In this document: one piece after another, positions 1-4,687 of the stretch | How the letters are laid out: each line of letters opens with the position of its first letter | Numbering within the stretch: position 1 is the stretch's first letter | From: Methanobacteriota archaeon | GTDB taxonomy: Archaea > Hydrothermarchaeota > Hydrothermarchaeia > Hydrothermarchaeales > SZUA-236 | NCBI GenBank assembly: GCA_003695745.1 | Contig: RFHW01000193.1 | Span: 1-5,677 of the forward strand | Reading direction: 5' to 3' | Length of the DNA: 5,677 nucleotides | Notes under the pieces: model-generated | Told to the model about the DNA's origin: nothing | The model's input: only the letters and a program-made list of their open reading frames with translations | Database searches by the model: none | Translations under genes and position numbers: made by a program

Positions 1-616
1 CATGGCCCATGAGCTTCGAAACCCCCTGGGCGTGATCAAGAACGTGAGCTATTATCTCAGGATGAGCCTTGGCAAGTCAGATGAGAAGATAAGGAAGCAC
101 CTGAGCATCCTCGATCAGGAGCTCGCCACATCGAACAAGATCATCACAGACCTCCTCGACTTCTCCACAGGCAAGCCCCCTGTCCTGAAGAAGACCGATA
201 TCAGGCCTGTCATAGAAACAGCCGTTTCAAAGGCCCGCGCCCCGCCGAACATAAAGGTAGAGCTGGAGCTGGACAAAGACCTCCCTCCGCTGATGGCAGA
301 CAGGGAGCAGCTCCAGAGGGTCTTCTTTAACCTCATAGTGAACGCCATTCAGGCCATGCCGGAGGGAGGCAAGCTGAGGATCGAGGCCCATAGGGAGGGG
401 GACCATGCAGTGGTCCGCGTCATCGACACAGGGGTGGGGATAAAGGAGAAGGAGCTCTCCAAGATATTTGAGCCCCTCTTCACAACAAAGGCAAGGGGCA
501 TCGGCCTCGGCCTCGCCCTCTCAAGGCAGATCGTGGAGGCCCATGGCGGCACCATAGAGGCGTCAAGCGAGCCGGGTGTGGGCACCACCTTCACCATAAA
601 GCTTCCTCTCAAATGA
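1..616 (+). CDS. Sensor histidine kinase, C-terminal kinase core (5' end outside window)
   Basis: This is the transmitter part of a two-component histidine kinase, which autophosphorylates on a His with ATP and passes the phosphate to a receiver Asp. The visible 204 residues open inside the HisKA domain: the H-box HELRNPLG starts at residue 3, so His3 is the phospho-acceptor. The dimerisation helices run to about residue 58. The HATPase_c domain follows (about 65-203), with the N-box around Asn110/Asn114 (NLIVNAIQA), the G1 box DTGVGI (142-147), the F-box FEPLFTTK (156-163), the G2 box GIGLGLALS (166-174) and the terminal GTTFTIKLPL. All catalytic motifs look intact. The sensor region lies left of the window, so the ATG at position 2 is an internal Met, not the real start. 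The signal and cell location cannot be judged. The response regulator 74 bp downstream on the same strand is its likely partner (inference from proximity). Confidence 0.93.
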   Translation, partial: MAHELRNPLGVIKNVSYYLRMSLGKSDEKIRKHLSILDQELATSNKIITDLLDFSTGKPPVLKKTDIRPVIETAVSKARAPPNIKVELELDKDLPPLMADREQLQRVFFNLIVNAIQAMPEGGKLRIEAHREGDHAVVRVIDTGVGIKEKELSKIFEPLFTTKARGIGLGLALSRQIVEAHGGTIEASSEPGVGTTFTIKLPLK

Positions 617-631
617 CCCTTCGAAAGGCAT

Positions 632-645
632 AAAAACTTTAAGTA
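632..645 (+). promoter_or_regulatory. Putative archaeal promoter (BRE/TATA) for the response regulator
   Basis: In the 74-bp gap after the kinase stop, an A-rich run (632-637, BRE-like) is followed by TTTAAGTA (638-645), which resembles an archaeal TATA box. With the usual distance of about 26 bp from box centre to start, transcription would begin near 667-668, about 24 nt before the GTG start codon. This is a consensus match judged by eye, with no mapped start. Read-through from the kinase gene is also possible. Confidence 0.45.
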
Positions 646-660
646 TCACGGGCTAATAGT

Positions 661-674
661 ATGTGGGACCACAT
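661..674 (+). repeat. Perfect 6+2+6 inverted repeat, possible operator
   Basis: ATGTGG-GA-CCACAT is a perfect palindrome with a 2-nt centre. It can be extended by one G-T and one G-C pair (659/676). It sits where the TATA-like box predicts the transcription start, so a bound dimeric regulator could block or modulate initiation. No known regulator is assigned. A 14-nt inverted repeat in one window could also be chance. Confidence 0.4.
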
Positions 675-681
675 GCGGGAT

Positions 682-685
682 GTGA
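682..685 (+). promoter_or_regulatory. Ribosome binding site for the GTG-started response regulator
   Basis: GTGA, part of the anti-16S consensus GGAGGTGATC, lies 5 nt before the GTG at 691. An in-frame TAA (688-690) immediately precedes that GTG, so it is the furthest upstream start possible. The next in-frame Met (residue 17) falls inside the receiver domain, after the acidic pair, which rules it out. Confidence 0.5.
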
Positions 686-690
686 GATAA

Positions 691-1581
691 GTGGCGGATG
701 AAAGGATAAAGCTCCTTATCGTTGACGATGAAGAGGGGATGCGCACAACCCTCAGCGACATCTTCAGGAAACGGGGGTATGAGGTGGAGACCGCCTCCAA
801 AGGCCGGGAGGGCGTGGAGAAGGTAAAGAAGGGCTTCGTAAACGTGGTCCTTCTCGATATAAAGCTCCCTGACATGGGCGGTGTGGAGGTGCTGAAGGAG
901 ATCAAGAGGGAGTCCCCCGATACAGAGGTGGTCATGATCACCGCTTACGCGTCACTCCAGACCTCTGTTGAGGCGCTGAACGAGGGCGCCTACGGCTATA
1001 TTATGAAGCCCTTTGAGGTTGATGTCCTGGCGAATGCAGTGGCCGGCGCCGTTGAAAGGCAGCGGCTCATCCTTGAGAACAGGCGGCTGCGCGAGTTCAA
1101 CGAGAACATCGTCCAGTCCCTGAGCGAGGGCATCCTGATGGAAGATGAAAATGGAATCATAACCTTTGTCAACCCCAGGGTGGAGGCCATGGTGGGGTAC
1201 CCTGCAGAGGAGATCATCGGGAAGAGGCTGAGGGACTTCCTTGATCTGGAGGGCGGGCCGGAAGGCGGCGGCAGGCCTGAAGGCGCCAAGGCGCGGTCAG
1301 AGAGCAGGTATGAGGCGCTCCTTGTCACAAAGGATGGCGGGAGCCTCCCTGTCATGATAAGCGCCGTCCCCCTCTTTGAAAAGAGCAGATACACCGGGCT
1401 CCTCTCCCTTCTCACAGACATCTCACAGATCAAAGACCTGGAAAAGGAGCTTCAGGAAAAGGTAGATGAGCTTGAGCACTTCAACAGGCTCATGGTCGGG
1501 AGGGAGCTGCGCATGGTGGAGCTGAAAAACAGGATAAAGGAGCTTGAGAACGAGCTTGAGGCCCTCAGGCAGAAGGCCTAG
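691..1581 (+). CDS. Response regulator: receiver-PAS-coiled coil, no recognised output domain
   Basis: This is a 296-residue two-component regulator with a GTG start. The receiver domain (about 6-122) has the acidic pair Asp12/Asp13, the phospho-acceptor Asp56 (LLDIKLPDMGG), Thr84 (MITAYAS) and Lys106 (MKPF), so it should be phosphorylatable. It resembles NtrC-type receivers. A short helical linker leads to a PAS domain (about 137-248: GILMEDENGIITFVNP, then GYPAEEIIGK, ending LLTDIS), which may bind a ligand or mediate protein contacts. A Gly/Pro-rich insert lies at about 187-200. The C-terminus (246-296) is a charged heptad-like coiled coil containing FNRLMVGRELRMVELK, a segment seen in signalling linkers of PAS histidine kinases. 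There is no helix-turn-helix, GGDEF, AAA+ or HATPase domain. It probably acts by protein-protein contact or as a phosphorelay intermediate (inference). Its stop codon overlaps that of the convergent Cgi121 gene. Confidence 0.9.
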   Translation: MADERIKLLIVDDEEGMRTTLSDIFRKRGYEVETASKGREGVEKVKKGFVNVVLLDIKLPDMGGVEVLKEIKRESPDTEVVMITAYASLQTSVEALNEGAYGYIMKPFEVDVLANAVAGAVERQRLILENRRLREFNENIVQSLSEGILMEDENGIITFVNPRVEAMVGYPAEEIIGKRLRDFLDLEGGPEGGGRPEGAKARSESRYEALLVTKDGGSLPVMISAVPLFEKSRYTGLLSLLTDISQIKDLEKELQEKVDELEHFNRLMVGRELRMVELKNRIKELENELEALRQKA

Positions 1582-2045
1582 AGCACCGAGACCAGGGCGA
1601 TGCGCTCCTTTATAAGGTCCTTCACAGCCTCGGCCGGCGAGTCAGAGACAGCCCCTATCTCGGCATCTGTAATGGAATAGGCCTCTTTCAGCCTTTGCAG
1701 CCTCTCATTGTCGAGCCTGATCTCAGACTCAACAGCCCCGATGGACTCAAGGAGCCCCTCAGGCATCTCAGGGCCCAGAAGCACGATCTCCCTGGAGCCG
1801 TGGAGCCCGAACATGTCAATGGCCCTTTTTATCTGTCTCTGCCCTGAGGCCCGGACAAGGACCTCCACAAAAGGATCTGAGCTTATGTTGGACCCTCTTT
1901 CAAAGGCCTTCCCTGCCTGCTCAAGGGCGAACTCAACGTGCTCCACGCCATAGAGGAGGCGGGAGTCCATGCCCTGCACATCATCGTATCCACTTAGAGA
2001 CCCCCTGTGCACAGGGCGGCTGCATCTCAGGGAAAGTATCTTCAA
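1578..2045 (-). CDS. cgi121: KEOPS complex subunit Cgi121
   Basis: This is a 155-residue protein of the CGI-121 family, a subunit of the KEOPS complex (Kae1-Bud32-Cgi121-Pcc1) that makes N6-threonylcarbamoyladenosine at A37 of ANN-decoding tRNAs. In archaea Cgi121 contacts Bud32 and recruits tRNA through its 3' CCA end (family knowledge). Visible support is the GVEHVEFALEQAGKAFERG helix (33-51), followed by ISSDPFVEVLVRASGQRQI (54-72) and KRAIDMFGL (73-81), which carry the typical core pattern, then the terminal KERIALVSVL. The length is typical of archaeal members. The start is TTG, overlapping the TGA of the upstream phosphorylase gene (TTGA) and preceded by a strong Shine-Dalgarno. Starting at the next Met (residue 26) would lose the first strand. 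It is the last gene of the minus-strand operon, with no other KEOPS gene beside it here. Confidence 0.88.
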   Translation of the reverse strand: MKILSLRCSRPVHRGSLSGYDDVQGMDSRLLYGVEHVEFALEQAGKAFERGSNISSDPFVEVLVRASGQRQIKRAIDMFGLHGSREIVLLGPEMPEGLLESIGAVESEIRLDNERLQRLKEAYSITDAEIGAVSDSPAEAVKDLIKERIALVSVL

Positions 2046-2812
2046 ACCCTTGCCTCCTCCGGAGCCTGCTTGCAGGAGCAGCCCCTCTTCTCAGGGATCT
2101 TTGAGACCGCGCAGGCCACGGCCTTCTTCATGGACCCCAGATTCGCGGACACAGCCTCTTTGAGCTCCTTTATGGTGAGGGGATTCTCCGTGATGCCGCA
2201 GGCATAGTTCACGATAGAGGATATGGAGGCGTAGCAGAGCCCGGCCTCCCTTGCAAGGACGGCCTCGGGAAGCCCCACCATGCCAACCACATCCCCGCCC
2301 AGGAGCTGCAGCATCCTCACCTCTGCAGGTGTCTCAAACCTCGGCCCCTCCGTGCAGACATAGACCCCCTTTTCATGGACCTCCTTGAAATGGGCCTTTG
2401 CGCAGCCTATGAGGGCTGCCCTCACCTCCTCGCAGTATGACCGGGAGAGGTCCACATGCACCGTTTCATCGTCATAGAAGGTGGACGGCCTGCCCCTAGT
2501 AAGGTCTATGAAGTCATGGGGCACGACCACACCTCCAGGGGCCAGACCCTTGTGAAGGGACCCAACGGAGTTTATGGATATGATGCGCTCTGCGCCTGCA
2601 AGCTTCAGGGCCGATATGTTCCCCCGGTAGTTGACCCTGTGGGGCGGGATGCGATGCTCAGGGCCGTGCCTCGGGAGGAAGACCGTCTTTTTCCTGCCCA
2701 CCCGCCCTATAAAGACCTGGCAGTCCCCGTAGGCGGTCTCTATGGTGACCTTCTCCTGCTCTGAGAGGAAGTGTGGATCGTAGAATCCGGTTCCGCCGAT
2801 TATGCCGATCAT
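2042..2812 (-). CDS. mtnP: MTAP-family nucleoside phosphorylase, probable methylthioinosine/6-oxopurine type
   Basis: This is a 256-residue cytosolic phosphorylase of the PNP/MTAP family. It cleaves a purine (thio)nucleoside with phosphate to base plus (5-methylthio)ribose 1-phosphate. Motifs are the phosphate loop GGTGFYD (6-12), RHG (48-50), NYRGN (61-65), DFIDLTRGRPSTFYDD (100-115), the EGPRFETPAE signature (155-164), and Met178 and Glu183 in the sugar site (GMVGLPEA). Specificity: where adenine-specific MTAPs have two Asp residues (DYDC in human MTAP), this protein has Asn202 and Ala204 (NYACG), and it has Gly where MTAP has Thr before the Pro-Glu. These changes are known to mark 6-oxopurine enzymes such as MTI phosphorylase. 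It therefore more likely uses methylthioinosine or inosine/guanosine than MTA (inference), and the symbol marks the family only. The C-terminus carries Cys-Ser-Cys (245-247). The ATG overlaps the DUF373 stop by ATGA. Confidence 0.9.
   Translation of the reverse strand: MIGIIGGTGFYDPHFLSEQEKVTIETAYGDCQVFIGRVGRKKTVFLPRHGPEHRIPPHRVNYRGNISALKLAGAERIISINSVGSLHKGLAPGGVVVPHDFIDLTRGRPSTFYDDETVHVDLSRSYCEEVRAALIGCAKAHFKEVHEKGVYVCTEGPRFETPAEVRMLQLLGGDVVGMVGLPEAVLAREAGLCYASISSIVNYACGITENPLTIKELKEAVSANLGSMKKAVACAVSKIPEKRGCSCKQAPEEARV
2053..2060 (-). promoter_or_regulatory. Strong Shine-Dalgarno deciding the TTG start of Cgi121
   Basis: GGAGGAGG on the minus strand lies inside the 3' end of the phosphorylase gene, 7 nt before the TTG at 2045. 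This is ideal spacing and supports the rare TTG start over the internal ATG 25 codons later. It may let ribosomes load independently as well as by coupling at the TTGA overlap. Confidence 0.65.
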
Positions 2813-3858
2813 TCTTCACTGGACAGGGCCTTTCTGATCAGGAAGGCGATGAGGGGGAGCGCCGCCCCTATGATGGCCGAGACCACAAGGTCAGGTATGC
2901 CGATACCTCCAAGGATGAAGCTGCTGATGGCCCCCACAATGAACCAGAGGGAGAGCACAAATATGGCCAGCATGAGGTATTTTCCGAGGCCCCGGCCCTC
3001 CACTATGGCGTCTATCCCCCTTCCTGCAAGGGCGAGGAGGGCGGCCGCCACAAGGAGGTCCTTTGAATTGGATATGAAGAAGGGCAGGGCCTCGATGTAG
3101 CTGGTGTAGGGGATGGTGCTCACCGCCTCATAGCCCCTGAGAAGCCCCACCAGCGCCACCAGCGCCGCTATGATGTATGTGAAGAAGCTTGCCTTGTCTG
3201 TGACCAGGTTCTCCTTCAGCGCCGACACATTCTCCTCCAGAGGCCCCTCCAGGTTGAAACCCTTTATCACAAGGAGTATGCCCACGACCCCGAATATCAC
3301 CCTCCATGCGTTTATCCCGAGGAGCATGTAGAGTATGAGCGCTATGCCCGGTATCCCCAGGACGAGCCTTGCAAGCCTCGGCTCTGAGGAGACCTCCTTT
3401 AAGAAATCCAGGAGGAGGTAGTATGTGCTCTCAAGGGCCTCGCTCTGTTTCACCACCACCCTTCTGAGGGAGATCATCTTTGCCCTTGACTGGACGATGG
3501 GCAGCACATGCTCGTCCTCGGCGCCGTCCGAGACAAGGACCACCCCATCTGCCTTGAAGCCTTCAAGGACCTCATCAAGCTGTTCGGAGATGACCAGGTC
3601 CGATTCAACCCCGACCCTCCTGTCCCCGGTGAGCGCCGCGATCTCAACCTCCCTGTATCTCTCGGCAAGCTCGTCATAGAGCTTCACCCCTGCAAAGAGG
3701 ACGTTCGCATCCGACTCCTCAGGGTCCGCAAGCCCCAGTTTCGTGGCGGCCTCTAGCACCTTCTCCCGCCCTATGATGGGCCCTTTCACCCCTGTCTTCT
3801 GCTCTATGTCACCGTCGCGGTCAACACAGACGATGAGCACATGGTCCTGATCTGTCAT
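2809..3858 (-). CDS. DUF373 family archaeal integral membrane protein
   Basis: This is a 349-residue member of DUF373, an archaeal family of unknown function predicted to have six membrane helices. The N-terminal half (1-155) is soluble and alternates strands and helices in a Rossmann-like way. It has conserved-looking polar patches: VDRDGDIEQKTGVKGPIIGRE (12-32, with Asp13/Asp15), SDGAEDEHVLP (110-120, with Asp111, Glu114, Asp115, Glu116) and a KQSEALESTYY turn (137-147). The C-terminal half holds about six hydrophobic segments, near 163-180, 183-200, 223-240, 266-280, 292-316 and 320-341. No signal peptide is seen. The acidic motifs could bind a metal or nucleotide, but no activity is established and I assign none. 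It is translationally coupled to the phosphorylase gene (ATGA overlap) and separated from the coiled-coil gene by 19 nt. The family call is firm; the function is unknown. Confidence 0.88.
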   Translation of the reverse strand: MTDQDHVLIVCVDRDGDIEQKTGVKGPIIGREKVLEAATKLGLADPEESDANVLFAGVKLYDELAERYREVEIAALTGDRRVGVESDLVISEQLDEVLEGFKADGVVLVSDGAEDEHVLPIVQSRAKMISLRRVVVKQSEALESTYYLLLDFLKEVSSEPRLARLVLGIPGIALILYMLLGINAWRVIFGVVGILLVIKGFNLEGPLEENVSALKENLVTDKASFFTYIIAALVALVGLLRGYEAVSTIPYTSYIEALPFFISNSKDLLVAAALLALAGRGIDAIVEGRGLGKYLMLAIFVLSLWFIVGAISSFILGGIGIPDLVVSAIIGAALPLIAFLIRKALSSEE

Positions 3859-3881
3859 GCAGCCCCATCCTCAACGGTCAT
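3855..3881 (-). other. 8-codon minigene bridging two operon genes
   Basis: In the only non-overlapping junction of the operon, an ATG (3881-3879) overlaps the coiled-coil stop as ATGA. It reads M-T-V-E-D-G-A-A and ends in a TGA that overlaps the DUF373 ATG, again as ATGA. The gap is thus exactly tiled by a tiny reading frame, which could carry terminating ribosomes to the DUF373 start. It might be coincidence, and no peptide function is claimed. Confidence 0.3.
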
Positions 3882-4687
3882 GTCTGGTGGAACCTCTGGA
3901 GCAGGAAGAGGTCTTCGGTGGAGAGCTTCTCGCCCTTCTTGAACCTCTCATATATCTCCTCCGCCTCTTTTTTAAGCTCCGCCTCGGACTTCTCCTCCCT
4001 CCCTGCCTCTTTGTCCAGCAGGTCCCCCAGCCTCTTCACCTCCTCTGCCTTCTCCTCCAGGACCTTCTTTGCCTCGTCGAGCCGTGCCGCCACCTCCTCT
4101 TTCTTCTTGTTGATGTCGTCTATCTCGCCTTCAAGGGCCCTTATCTCCCTTATGTCCTCGAGGAAGGCCTCGTGGTATTTCTGCGACTTCTTCGAGTTTT
4201 CCAGTATCTTTGAATGGATCCGCTTGGACTGCAGTTTCTTTGAGTCTATCTCCTTTGAGAGGTCCAGGAGGTCCTTGAAGCCCCGAAGCTCGGATTTCAG
4301 CTCCGCTATCCTCTTCACCAGCTCATCTTCCTTTTCCACCTTCAGCACGCTTGTCTGGATCCTCCACTCCAGCCTGTTGAGCTCCATCTCCATCCGCCGG
4401 AAATCCTTGTTGGGCGCCTTCTGCTTGAGCTCCTTGTATCTTGAGAAGAGCTCCTTTATCTGGGCGTTTATCGCCTCCCGCTCCTTTTTCAGCTCCTGTA
4501 TCCTTGAGTTGTACTTGTCCCTTTTTGCCTTGAACTCCTCGGCATGGCGGTTTTTATCCTTTATAGCATCTATCAAGGATTTTTTCTTCGCATTGAGCTG
4601 TCTGAGCTCTTTTCTAAGGATGGCAACCTCCTTTTTGGAGGCATCGTACTCCTTCAAGCTTCTCTCCAGCTCTGCCGTCCTTTTCAT
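3878..4687 (-). CDS. Archaeal coiled-coil protein, COG1340-like
   Basis: This is a 269-residue protein rich in Lys, Glu, Arg and Leu, predicted to be almost entirely helical coiled coil (about 1-90 and 117-250). There is one break near 91-95 (APNKD) and a conserved-looking centre, [20 protein letters not shown] (101-120), followed by [13 protein letters not shown]. The tail [13 protein letters not shown] (252-264) resembles the usual end of archaeal COG1340 proteins. No signal peptide, membrane helix, ATPase head or nuclease motif is present, so it is not a full SMC/Rad50 protein. Members are sometimes labelled phosphoserine phosphatase in databases, but no HAD motif (DxDx[T/V]) is visible, so that name should not be used. 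It probably acts as a cytosolic scaffold or oligomer (inference). Its ATG overlaps the SHMT stop by ATGA and has a strong Shine-Dalgarno. Confidence 0.82.
   Translation of the reverse strand: MKRTAELERSLKEYDASKKEVAILRKELRQLNAKKKSLIDAIKDKNRHAEEFKAKRDKYNSRIQELKKEREAINAQIKELFSRYKELKQKAPNKDFRRMEMELNRLEWRIQTSVLKVEKEDELVKRIAELKSELRGFKDLLDLSKEIDSKKLQSKRIHSKILENSKKSQKYHEAFLEDIREIRALEGEIDDINKKKEEVAARLDEAKKVLEEKAEEVKRLGDLLDKEAGREEKSEAELKKEAEEIYERFKKGEKLSTEDLFLLQRFHQT

Noticed and set aside
2..4. ATG at position 2 as the start of the histidine kinase
   Set aside because: It falls at the H-box, so a start here would leave only two residues before the phospho-His and no first HisKA helix or sensor. It is an internal Met cut by the window edge.
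617..690. Rho-independent style terminator after the kinase
   Set aside because: The only strong hairpin (661-674) has a 6-bp stem with a 2-nt loop, too tight to fold well in RNA, and no T-run follows. A DNA operator fits better.
996..1433. Minus-strand open frame (145 codons) inside the response regulator
   Set aside because: It lies fully antisense to the PAS domain and has a Ser/Arg-rich composition with no recognisable motif.
1..1581. Bacterial origin of the whole window, suggested by the two-component genes
   Set aside because: The kinase and NtrC-like receiver look bacterial, but such genes are common in euryarchaea through old transfer. Cgi121, DUF373 and the archaeal SHMT fix the host as archaeal.
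2456..2764. Plus-strand open frame (102 codons) opposite the phosphorylase
   Set aside because: It is antisense to a gene with clear catalytic motifs, and it has no family resemblance of its own.
3878..4687. Phosphoserine phosphatase, or SMC/Rad50-type ATPase
   Set aside because: No HAD motif, Walker A or ABC signature is visible. The protein is helical coiled coil throughout.
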